A stretch of 8,191 nt of DNA. Origin: Spirosoma sp. (GTDB lineage Bacteria > Bacteroidota > Bacteroidia > Cytophagales > Spirosomataceae). A program made the translations under genes and the position numbers. Under the pieces are notes generated by a model. The model had not been told where the DNA came from and did not search any database. It saw only the letters and a list, made by a program, of their open reading frames with translations. Of the stretch, positions 1 through 6,427 are shown piece by piece. Where the stretch lies: positions 1 through 8,191 of the forward strand of contig JANXVQ010000246.1 of the NCBI GenBank assembly GCA_025351545.1, written 5' to 3'. Each line of letters begins with the position of its first letter. Position 1 is the first letter of the stretch.

Positions 1-544
1 CAGTCACGTGGCACGGCAAATCGCGCACTAGTTCAAGAAATTCATCACCCTGCCGGAAAGCATACTTCTGATCCATAAACACAACATCGGCAGGAACGGG
101 CGGGTGGTGCATAAAAATTACAACGTTATTGTCGCGCAGGGCCGACAAATAATCACGAAGCCAGGTCCATTGTTCAGGTGAAAATTCCCCTTCCGATGAA
201 TCGAGAAACAAGGCCGGACGGCCTTCCAGGGGTAGTGCATAATAGAGTTCGCCACCGTGTAAATCGTGGCGTTTATCGAACGCATCAGCCAGCAATGCCG
301 ATTCATCATGGCTACCGGAAATAACGTAATTTGGGAACGGGAGCTGGTCAATTTGTTTCCTCACCCAGTCATACGTATCCGGGTTGCCAGCCGCGTCGCA
401 AACGCCCCCACCCAGAATCAGGCAATTCGGCTTCAGTTCGGTCAGGAAGTCCAGCGCCCTCAGAAAGTTTTGCCGGACATCTACACCTTGTATCTTTTCA
501 CCTTCAGCACCCAGGTGCAAATCCGTCAGAAATGCAATACGCAT
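1..544 (-). CDS. Metallophosphoesterase (calcineurin-like, CpdA/Icc-type), 3' end outside window
   Basis: The 181 visible codons begin MRIAFLTDLHLGAEGEK, a typical start for a bacterial calcineurin-like phosphoesterase. Family members use two metal ions to hydrolyse phosphodiesters such as cyclic nucleotides; the substrate here cannot be read from sequence. The first metal motif is intact (D8-x-H10 in TDLHLG), and so is the MHHPP block (His146/147). The final GHxH motif would lie beyond the left edge. Two core positions differ from the family pattern. The usual GD is Gly46-Gly47 (LILGGGVCD), and the usual GNHD is GSHD (Ser78). Both changes remove a metal ligand, so activity may be reduced or altered. 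No signal peptide is visible, so it is probably cytoplasmic. The start lies 62 bp downstream of the mazG stop on the same strand and could be co-transcribed with it. The family call is secure; the specific enzyme is not. Confidence 0.88.
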   Translation of the reverse strand, partial: MRIAFLTDLHLGAEGEKIQGVDVRQNFLRALDFLTELKPNCLILGGGVCDAAGNPDTYDWVRKQIDQLPFPNYVISGSHDESALLADAFDKRHDLHGGELYYALPLEGRPALFLDSSEGEFSPEQWTWLRDYLSALRDNNVVIFMHHPPVPADVVFMDQKYAFRQGDEFLELVRDLPCHVT

Positions 545-606
545 GATTTGTATAGGATATAAGATGCACGCGGCATCGGGTGTAGCGACTTAGCAATCAA
601 GTAATA

Positions 607-1476
607 TCATTCATCTTTCTTAGCCTCATTCCAATATACGTCCATTTCGGCCAACGTCATATCGATCAGGGCTTTGCCATTCGCGCGTGCTTGTTCTTCA
701 ATATATTGAAAGCGTTTAATGAATTTCTTATTGGTGCGTTCGAGAGCTGTTTCGGGGTTGATATCAATAAAGCGGGCGTAATTAACAAGCGAAAAAAGCA
801 GGTCGCCAAACTCACCCTCGGCCCGTCGATGGTCGATAACCGCATTGGATTCTGCGTTAAATTCAGCTTTGAACTCCTGCATCTCCTCCTCCACTTTCTG
901 CCAGACCTGCTGTTTTTCGTCCCAGTCGAAACCTGCTCCCCGTGCTTTTTCCTGAATCCGCATGGCTTTCACCAACGCAGGTAACGAGCCCGGCACGCCA
1001 CCCAGCACAGATTTATTCCCTTCTTTGAGTTTAAGCTGTTCCCAGTTAGCTTTTACCTGCTCTTCTGTGTCAGCAATGACCTTGTTCCCGGTGGCATCGG
1101 CGTAAATGTGTGGATGGCGGCTGATGAGTTTGTCGCAAACGCCGTTCAGAACATCGGCCATATCAAAATGGTCTGATGTCCGGCTATCCGGCATTCCACG
1201 GTCCGGCGATCCGGTTGTTATTTCCGATGCGATTTTAGCGTAGAAAACCAGGTGCAACTGAATATCACCCAACTCTTTACGAATCTCGGATAAATCATTT
1301 TCAAGAATGGCGTCGGAGAGTTCGTAGGTTTCTTCGATGGTAAGGTGGCGCAGGCTGTCCATTGTTTGTTTGCGATCCCAGGGGCACTGCTCGCGCAACT
1401 CATCCATGATGGTCAGCAACCGGTCAAAGGCCATCAGTTGTTCCTGACGGCGGGGGGGCATTTGGTCAAACGTCAT
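607..1476 (-). CDS. mazG: Nucleoside triphosphate pyrophosphohydrolase MazG
   Basis: This is a two-domain MazG, which hydrolyses (d)NTPs to NMP and pyrophosphate and is regarded as a nucleotide-pool cleaning enzyme. Numbered from the chosen start (289 aa), the N-terminal domain has CPWDRKQT (31-38), IEETYEL (47-53) and KELGDI (67-72). The C-terminal domain has KVEEEMQEF (194-202) and EGEFGDLLFSLVN (220-232). These repeat the EExxE plus ExxD metal-binding pattern. The SRHPHIY block is at 119-125. The frame stays open up to 1551, but the extra 25 residues read like untranslated DNA and cover an inverted repeat and a perfect TATCTTTG promoter box. I therefore prefer ATG 1476; ATG 1461 is also possible. 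The interdomain linker (about 86-102) is rich in Ser, Pro, Asp and Arg and is encoded by four TCCGG copies. A C7 tract follows ATG 1461 directly. Confidence 0.95.
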   Translation of the reverse strand: MTFDQMPPRRQEQLMAFDRLLTIMDELREQCPWDRKQTMDSLRHLTIEETYELSDAILENDLSEIRKELGDIQLHLVFYAKIASEITTGSPDRGMPDSRTSDHFDMADVLNGVCDKLISRHPHIYADATGNKVIADTEEQVKANWEQLKLKEGNKSVLGGVPGSLPALVKAMRIQEKARGAGFDWDEKQQVWQKVEEEMQEFKAEFNAESNAVIDHRRAEGEFGDLLFSLVNYARFIDINPETALERTNKKFIKRFQYIEEQARANGKALIDMTLAEMDVYWNEAKKDE

Positions 1477-1481
1477 ATGGT

Positions 1482-1489
1482 CAAAGATA
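1482..1489 (-). promoter_or_regulatory. Candidate Bacteroidota -7 box (TATCTTTG) for mazG
   Basis: The minus strand reads TATCTTTG, a full match to the Bacteroidota -7 consensus TAnnTTTG, five nucleotides before ATG 1476. I see no convincing -33 TTTG at the usual distance. If used, transcription would begin at or near the ATG, giving an almost leaderless mRNA. It also argues against the longer 1551 start. Confidence 0.4.
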
Positions 1490-1493
1490 AGTG

Positions 1494-1567
1494 AAAAAGC
1501 AGGAACGGGCGTCGCGAGCAGAAAGAGAAAATCTGCCTTTCGCTTGTCCACGTTCGTTCCTGCTTTT
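1494..1567 (-). terminator. Inverted repeat with T-run between DUF1501 and mazG (terminator-like)
   Basis: Perfect 13-bp arms, AAAAGCAGGAACG (plus strand 1495-1507) and CGTTCCTGCTTTT (1555-1567), enclose 47 nt that contain a small inner stem (GCAGA 1518-1522 with TCTGC 1532-1536). On the minus strand the distal arm ends in five T residues (1498-1494), as in an intrinsic terminator. It begins three bases past the DUF1501 stop and ends before the mazG -7 box, so it could end the DUF1800-DUF1501 transcript. The long loop is atypical. It could instead be a small dispersed repeat or an mRNA-stabilising stem. Confidence 0.5.
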
Positions 1568-1569
1568 AT

Positions 1570-3111
1570 CTACACTTTCACCATCCGTTTCACTTGTCGT
1601 CCATCATCGGTTTGCAGACTGTAGAGATAATGCCCGGTGGCTAAATCCGAGCCGCTGACGGATACAATATAATTACCGGCATCAAACTGGCCGTTGCGCA
1701 GCACGGTCATTTCCCGGCCTTGCATATCATATAGCGTTAGTCGGGCATTGCCGGCTTGTTTCAATGAAAACTGAATCTCCGTGTTGTCTGTAAACGGATT
1801 AGGCGTATTCTGACCAAGGGCAATTGTCCCTTCGGCCACTGCCAGGACTGGAGCCTGACGAAAAATAGGCAACGTTTCGAACGACTGATTCAAAATGGTT
1901 TGCGTCATGGCGGCATCAACACCCAGGTGGTCACGCAGTACGCTGGCATAAACTTGCCGGAAATCATTTTTGAACTTTATGTCGCCGTTACTATCAAGGT
2001 CTTTCAGGTCGGGGGCCGTACCTACAACTCCACCCCGAACGGGATTGCCAACCACAAAAAGTGGCGCTGCCGTGCCGTGATCAGTGCCCGTAGTACCGTT
2101 CTCATTAACGCGCCGACCGAACTCAGAAAACGTCATGACAGTAACGCGATTGGCCAGGTTCTGCTTCCGCAAATCTTTCGTAAAAGCCGTCACAGCGTCG
2201 GCCATTGTTTTCAGCAAATTGGCGTGCTGACCAGTTGTGACATCGCTCGTTACCACCTGATTGGCGTGCGTATCGAAGCCCCCGATAGTCGTTAGATAGA
2301 CCGGAGTCGTTAAACCTCCGGCAATGAGGTCGGCTACAATGGCAAGTTGCTTTCCAAGATTCGTATTAGGGTAGGTAACGGCGTTTTTTCCAATATCCGC
2401 TTTCTTTTTGATCACATCGGAATATTGAATGGACTGCGCGGCTATTTGCTGTAAAAACTTCAATTCATTACCCGCCACGGTATTCGGAACAAACGCTGTA
2501 TCCGCACTGCTTCCTTGCACCAATTGATAAAACGCGTCGGGATTATCAAATACAGTGCCCATCGAGCCAACCTGGCTCTGCAACAGCATTGACTCAACCG
2601 ATCCTAATTGAATAGCCAGTGGATGCTCAGGCAGCGTAACCGGATAAGCCGGAAATTTATGTGTCAGATACCGGCCAATCCAGCCATCATATTCATAGGT
2701 ATTAGCGTCGGAACCCGACAACCAGATATCGGTTGAACGGAAGTGAGAGCGATTTGGCGATTGATAGCCAACGCTTTCAACCACAGAAAGTTGGGCGTTG
2801 TCATAAAGTTCCTTAAACGCACTCATCGCCGGATTCAGGCCTAACTGGCTGGTTAGCTTTAGTACTTTCTCTTTCGGAATGGCAATAGTGGGCCGTTTTT
2901 GATAATAGATGTCATTCTCATAGGGCACAACCATATTGAGGCCATCATTGCCGCCTTGCAACTGCACCAATACCAGTATGTTACCATTAGTACCGGCCAT
3001 ATCGAACATGAACGGGCTGTGTGCATATGCCCGAATCGGCATGCCCTGCACACCAAGGGCAACTCCACCCGTCAGCAAGCCTAATTGTCGTAGAAAGTCT
3101 TTGCGCTTCAT
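1570..3111 (-). CDS. DUF1501 family secreted protein with T9SS type A sorting domain
   Basis: This 513-aa protein belongs to DUF1501, a family in the alkaline-phosphatase/sulfatase superfamily with no firmly known reaction. The N-terminus (MKRKDFLRQLGLLTGGVALG) has a basic patch, then FL and a hydrophobic stretch. It resembles a Tat signal but with RK instead of RR, so the route across the inner membrane (Tat or Sec) is uncertain. Family blocks seen are QLQGGNDGLNMVVPY (50-64), HFRSTDIW (123-130), GGFDTHANQ (277-285), FSEFGRRVNENG (328-339) and GTDHG (342-346). Residues 431-513 form a T9SS type A tail. It opens with LGQNTPNPF, has beta-rich LTLYDMQGREM and GHYLYSL segments, and ends KRMVKV. 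This predicts export across the outer membrane with cleavage or anchoring at the surface. It lies 36 bp downstream of the DUF1800 gene, its common partner. Confidence 0.95.
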   Translation of the reverse strand: MKRKDFLRQLGLLTGGVALGVQGMPIRAYAHSPFMFDMAGTNGNILVLVQLQGGNDGLNMVVPYENDIYYQKRPTIAIPKEKVLKLTSQLGLNPAMSAFKELYDNAQLSVVESVGYQSPNRSHFRSTDIWLSGSDANTYEYDGWIGRYLTHKFPAYPVTLPEHPLAIQLGSVESMLLQSQVGSMGTVFDNPDAFYQLVQGSSADTAFVPNTVAGNELKFLQQIAAQSIQYSDVIKKKADIGKNAVTYPNTNLGKQLAIVADLIAGGLTTPVYLTTIGGFDTHANQVVTSDVTTGQHANLLKTMADAVTAFTKDLRKQNLANRVTVMTFSEFGRRVNENGTTGTDHGTAAPLFVVGNPVRGGVVGTAPDLKDLDSNGDIKFKNDFRQVYASVLRDHLGVDAAMTQTILNQSFETLPIFRQAPVLAVAEGTIALGQNTPNPFTDNTEIQFSLKQAGNARLTLYDMQGREMTVLRNGQFDAGNYIVSVSGSDLATGHYLYSLQTDDGRQVKRMVKV

Positions 3112-3147
3112 AGTTTCAATGACTGAATGAACGAATAGTTAAATAAA

Positions 3148-4509
3148 TTAAGTAAGTTGATACTCAGGCAGTCGCATAATCGCCTTCAGAAATTTCTGGA
3201 TACGCAGGTCAGCCATTGGCGTATTAGTTGACCAGTTGGCTGCAATGGTTCCATCTAACAGTGTATCTAACAGTAACTTTTCTTTAGTAGCTGTTGGCGC
3301 TACAATGAGCATTAAACTGAGCACATCTTTCACAAATTGCGAGGCATTTTCTGAGCTTTTATAGCTGCGGGCATAGTCGAGGGGAACGACTTTAAACGAC
3401 AGGTTTTGGCCATTACTTTTTCGGCCGTTGACCAATGAATCCGAATACCCCCCCCGAGCCGGATAGGTGTTCGAACTAATCCAGTCGCGCTGACCCGGCC
3501 AACCGGCCACATTCGGCGGAAAAAACAAATACTGCTGGAGTGTTCGGGACGTTTCGGCTACGTAGCCGAAATCTGGCTTACTGATATCCAGGGATTTGAG
3601 TGCTCCCACTGCCAGTTCGACCGGATTTTTTATTTTTGCCCCCCGATAATCAGGCTTATAAAATTCATCGGATGTGAGCAGAAACTGCAAAGCCGCCCGA
3701 ATACTATAGTTCGCATTACGGAATACGAGGGCCATTTGCTTTACGAAGGGTTCGTTAGGCTTGTAGAACACAAACTCCTTATACAGTTTTCGGCAAATAA
3801 ATTCAGCGGCAGCGTCTTTGGTCAGGATGATATCAATAATATCGGTATAAGTAAAATTACCTGTTTTGCCAAGGAATGTTTTATCCTTATCGGCAAAGTT
3901 CGCTTTGTTAAAAACCGACATAAGCCCCGTTACCGACCAGCCAGTGAAGGCCAGTGCGGCCTGTTTAACATCAGTTTCTGTATAGTTGCCAATGCCTAGT
4001 GTGAAGAGTTCCATCAATTCACGACCATAATTCTCATTGGGTGCGTTTTTATTATTCTGCCGCCCATCGAGATAAATCAGCATGGCAGGATTGATGGTAA
4101 CATCTCTCGTAAACTGCCGAAAATCACCAAATGCATACTGACGGAACAAAGCATTCTGCTGATACATATGCTGTGGGTAGTTGACTTTTTCGCGATCAGA
4201 CACGAAATGATTATGCCAGAACAGTACCATTTTCTCCCGCATTGACGTACCCTGAGTCAGCATTTGTGTTAACCACCAAGTAGTCAGCTCAGTATATCTG
4301 GTTCCGTCTACGCTGCCATTATTAGCAACGGGGGTTTCCGTCACCCAACTATTAGGGGGTGCGGGCTGCGCCAGATCGGCGAGAAGTTCTTTACTGACGA
4401 AGGCATCAGCCGACGCGTAAGAAAGCGCTTTACTCAGGTCGTTGCGGGTATAACCAATTAAGCAACGAGCAAGTAGATGGCGAGCGGTATCGACATTCCA
4501 TGCAACCAT
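3148..4509 (-). CDS. DUF1800 family protein
   Basis: The protein is 453 aa from ATG 4509 (MVAWNVDTARHLLARCLIGY). It carries the DUF1800 hallmarks: MREKMVLFWHNHF (90-102), NENYGRELMELFTLG (158-172) followed by GNYTETDV and AFTGW (187-191), the NPVELAVGALKSL block, and FFPPNVAGWPG (329-339) before WISSNT. The molecular function of DUF1800 is unknown. It is repeatedly found beside DUF1501 genes, and the 36-bp spacing here suggests co-expression and a shared pathway. No signal peptide is evident from this start, although its DUF1501 partner is clearly exported. A start at 4545 would add 12 residues without making a signal peptide and would overlap the candidate promoter, so I chose 4509. A G8 tract (plus-strand C8, 3448-3455) encodes part of RGGY near residue 353 and is a possible slippage site. 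Confidence 0.93.
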   Translation of the reverse strand: MVAWNVDTARHLLARCLIGYTRNDLSKALSYASADAFVSKELLADLAQPAPPNSWVTETPVANNGSVDGTRYTELTTWWLTQMLTQGTSMREKMVLFWHNHFVSDREKVNYPQHMYQQNALFRQYAFGDFRQFTRDVTINPAMLIYLDGRQNNKNAPNENYGRELMELFTLGIGNYTETDVKQAALAFTGWSVTGLMSVFNKANFADKDKTFLGKTGNFTYTDIIDIILTKDAAAEFICRKLYKEFVFYKPNEPFVKQMALVFRNANYSIRAALQFLLTSDEFYKPDYRGAKIKNPVELAVGALKSLDISKPDFGYVAETSRTLQQYLFFPPNVAGWPGQRDWISSNTYPARGGYSDSLVNGRKSNGQNLSFKVVPLDYARSYKSSENASQFVKDVLSLMLIVAPTATKEKLLLDTLLDGTIAANWSTNTPMADLRIQKFLKAIMRLPEYQLT

Positions 4510-4810
4510 GAGAAACTTATTGTTTCGATAAAATAGAATTGACAAACAATTATTTAGCGAACTACCACTTATAGTAAACTAATACATATTATCGCTAAAA
4601 CCGTTACTTAAAAATACATAAACTTATAACTATGAGCATTAATACCTATTATTAAAAGGTCATTAAATTCAACTGAGTATGAATAAAAGGGGTACTTGAG
4701 GGATGATTGTATTGATTATGGAGCAAGGAGCTGTACCTCTGTATACGGGTGTCCGAAGCCAGACATAATACCTGTGGGAAATTCTAATTGGAAATTATCA
4801 ACTTTGCAGT
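4510..4810. other. AT-rich divergent intergenic region
   Basis: This stretch separates the minus-strand DUF1800 gene from the plus-strand ATPase fragment. It is very AT-rich from about 4546 to 4690 and less so afterwards. Apart from the candidate DUF1800 promoter I see no RNA gene or substantial hairpin. A 21-codon plus-strand frame (4703-4768) exists but is unsupported. Just before the ATPase ATG is CAACTTTG (4799-4806), one base off TAnnTTTG, which could be that gene's -7 box. The region marks the change from intact genes to the broken accessory segment. Confidence 0.5.
4512..4546 (-). promoter_or_regulatory. Candidate promoter of the DUF1800-DUF1501 operon
   Basis: On the minus strand a TTTG (4546-4543) is followed after 23 nt by TAAGTTTC (4519-4512). 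The latter matches the Bacteroidota -7 consensus TAnnTTTG at all but the last base. The spacing is at the long end of the usual range. The -7 box ends two bases before ATG 4509, which would give a leaderless transcript. This is a motif match by eye, so moderate to low confidence. Confidence 0.35.
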
Positions 4811-5117
4811 ATGCACATCACCAACGTAGAACTTCAAAATTTTAAACGCTTCACAGATCTAACTATCGACGGCATTCCAAGCGATAGCAAACTGGTTTTA
4901 CTGATTGGGTCGAACGGGTCGGGGAAGTCATCCGTGTTTGATGGGTTTGAGTTTTTAAACCGACTATCAAAAGATGATAATATCAACTTAAATCAGCCTT
5001 TAGAAGCGTATTTGAAAAAGGATAGTAGGTTTCCAACGTTTATAAAGTTGCAAAAAGAAAGTTTTAACGATATTATTTTGGGTGGTATAAAAGAGGTTTC
5101 TTTTTCTGATAGTGTAC
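4811..5117 (+). pseudogene. AAA family ATPase, N-terminal fragment cut by IS3 element
   Basis: The fragment begins MHITNVELQNFKRFTDLTID, the start typical of RecF/OLD/SMC-like AAA ATPases, and has a clean Walker A, GSNGSGKSS (33-41), followed by VFDGFEFLNRL. About 102 native residues remain. The following codons and the TAA at 5126-5128 come from the IS3 inverted repeat. Walker B, signature and sensor motifs are all missing, so no working ATPase can be made. Such ATPases often belong to DNA repair or phage-defence loci, but too little remains to assign a role, and no partner gene is visible. The sequence right of the IS does not look like its continuation, suggesting that the remainder was deleted. 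Confidence 0.85.
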
Positions 5118-5146
5118 TGACCCCCTAATTCTCGGACAGAATTTCC
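5118..5146 (+). repeat. IS3 left terminal inverted repeat (distal to orfA)
   Basis: It begins TGACCCCCTAATT and ends GGACAGAATTTCC. Aligned with the reverse complement of 6426-6455 with one gap, roughly 23 of 30 positions match. Its TAA at 5126-5128 stops the interrupted ATPase frame. Confidence 0.8.
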
Positions 5147-5152
5147 TATTTG

Positions 5153-6080
5153 TTAGTTGGAACATTTTCTGCTTTTCAGATCGTGCATATCAACTCCTCT
5201 TTCCAACAGAAATTGATACGGACTTCGGTAGTGAAGCCCCGAATGAATGCGCTCCAGGTTATAAAAATCCCGGAAACGATTCAGAGTCTCAATGGCTTGG
5301 GCCAGACTCTCGAACTCGTATCGCTTACAAACAGCTCGTTCCAGGATGCTGTGATAGCTCTCAATATGCGCATTCTGTTCGGGGGTTGCAGGCTTGGTAA
5401 ACTCCTGAACCACATTCCGATCCCGAAAATAAGTTTGCACCACATCGGCCACAAATTGACTCCCATTGTCGTTGCGGACATAAAACTGAGTTGGTAAGGA
5501 GTAAGTCTCAAAGAGCGTCTCAAATAAGGCGACCACATCCTCTTTCCGCATAGTCCATTTGATCAATTGGCCCATATTCCACCGACTGAAAACGTCCAGA
5601 ACAGTTAATACCTGGGCGTGCGCACGTCGGGCATGAACGTAAATGTACTTAATATCAAACCGCAGCGGCGGACCGCTCAAAATAAGTAAATTCAGTCTCA
5701 GGATTAGGTACCAACTCCTTCACCCACTGGCGTTTAGTCGTGTTGTAAGCCCGGCTAGTAAGGTTTAAAAGACCGTGTTCGTTCATCAGGCGGTACACTT
5801 TTTTGGGGTTAATGAGATACTGCTTGGTTTGACGCAGGTAGATGGTGGTCTTGTAGTAGCCGTAATCGACAAATTCCTGAGCCAGCAGGGCTTTAATGTC
5901 TTCAACCACTTGAGTATCCGGTTCGTAGCCTCCTGTTCGTTTGATCGTAGTGGTTGAACAAACCCGACCCGCCTGCCTGTGTCCGTCCTGCGGCTTATAG
6001 TAGAACGAGCTCCTGCTAATCTGACACAAGCGCAGTACCAGACTCTTAGCGATACCCGCCCCAATGCAATCCTGAGCCAC
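5153..6080 (-). pseudogene. IS3 orfB transposase, integrase core interrupted by a frame-disrupting insertion
   Basis: The N-terminal part (GTG 6080 to stop 5655, 141 aa) holds the HTH_21-like region (GYYKTTIYLRQTKQYLINPK, then KVYRLMNEHGLL) and ends ETEFTYFERSAAAV. The frame then shifts. The C-terminal part (from about 5680 to 5153) holds the whole catalytic core: first Asp in RFDIKYIY, second in VRNDNGSQF, Glu in NAHIESYHS. The second Asp and the Glu are separated by 35 residues, the DD35E spacing expected of IS3. Removing 13 bp between two CGG triplets (5675-5673 and 5662-5660), or 16 bp, restores one frame reading YFE(R)FDIKYIY. The break therefore looks like a small insertion, not a programmed site. 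In the intact state orfB would be made mainly as an OrfAB fusion by -1 frameshifting. Confidence 0.85.
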
Positions 6081-6100
6081 CAGAAGCCGGACTGACTTGG

Positions 6101-6397
6101 CTAAGGACTTTTTTTTAGCAGTTCGTTTTGGACCCGGATAATCAATTCTTTTTCGGCTACCAGCATTTTCAGTTCATGATTCTCCCGTTTGAGTTTTGCA
6201 AACTCGGGGTTTTTGCCGTGATCCGGCTTAGCACTCAGGCCCAGTTCGCCATTTTGCTCGAAAGACCGCTGCCAATTATAGAGGGTCGTACTCGATAAGC
6301 CGAGTTGGCGACAAGCTTTGCTGATCCCTTCTTTCTTCAGAAGCTGGAGCGCTTCGAGTTTTTCGGCCAAATTCCAGGCTCGTTTTTCCTTGTTCAT
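6101..6397 (-). CDS. IS3-family OrfA (HTH DNA-binding protein)
   Basis: The 98-aa protein begins MNKEKRAWNLAEKLEALQLL and contains an HTH_Tnp_1 domain (GISKACRQLGLSSTTLYNW, about 24-42). It ends in a heptad-like coiled coil (LKRENHELKMLVAEKELI, about 69-86) that would mediate OrfA/OrfAB multimerisation and terminal-repeat binding. The length is normal. The frame ends LLKKSP-stop on an A8 run, where a -1 slip would continue into orfB. It appears intact. OrfA alone usually regulates transposition and does not catalyse it. Confidence 0.9.
   Translation of the reverse strand: MNKEKRAWNLAEKLEALQLLKKEGISKACRQLGLSSTTLYNWQRSFEQNGELGLSAKPDHGKNPEFAKLKRENHELKMLVAEKELIIRVQNELLKKSP
6108..6116 (-). promoter_or_regulatory. 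IS3 -1 frameshift slippery site (A8G)
   Basis: The minus strand reads CTG CTA AAA AAA AGT in the orfA frame, giving the in-phase heptamer A_AAA_AAA (6116-6110). A -1 slip reads AAA AAG TCC TTA GCC and bypasses the orfA TAG (6103-6101) into orfB. This is the standard way IS3 elements make OrfAB. Confidence 0.75.
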
Positions 6398-6401
6398 AAT
6401 C

Positions 6402-6427
6402 CCGTAAAAGTAAAACTTCGTTTACGG
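6402..6427 (-). promoter_or_regulatory. Hairpin in the IS3 leader just ahead of orfA
   Basis: Perfect 7-bp arms CCGTAAA (6402-6408) and TTTACGG (6421-6427) enclose a 12-nt loop, with the stem ending four bases before the orfA ATG (6397). TACTTTTA (6412-6405, minus strand), 7 of 8 with the Bacteroidota -7 box, lies partly in the stem. Transcripts started there would lack the full stem. Transcripts entering from outside would fold it next to the start codon and could be translated poorly. Confidence 0.4.

Noticed and set aside
91..102. CAGGAACGGGCG repeated at 91-102 and 1500-1511
   Set aside because: A single 12-bp match in two unrelated contexts. The second copy is explained by the mazG inverted repeat.
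266..562. 98-aa plus-strand frame at the left side, plus two overlapping frames
   Set aside because: Antisense shadows of the phosphoesterase, with no recognisable motifs.
563..577. Small GATGC/GCATC inverted repeat ahead of the phosphoesterase
   Set aside because: Only 5-bp arms with no T-run, likely by chance.
1477..1551. 25-residue N-terminal extension of MazG from the start at 1551
   Set aside because: It overlaps the inverted repeat, T-run and TATCTTTG box, and the residues do not resemble a MazG N-terminus.
1900..2295. 131-aa plus-strand frame
   Set aside because: It lies fully antisense to the well-supported DUF1501 gene and shows no domain pattern.
4703..4768. 21-codon plus-strand frame (MIVLIMEQGAVPLYTGVRSQT)
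   Set aside because: Too short, with no recognised family and no clear initiation signal. It could be a gene scrap but nothing supports it.
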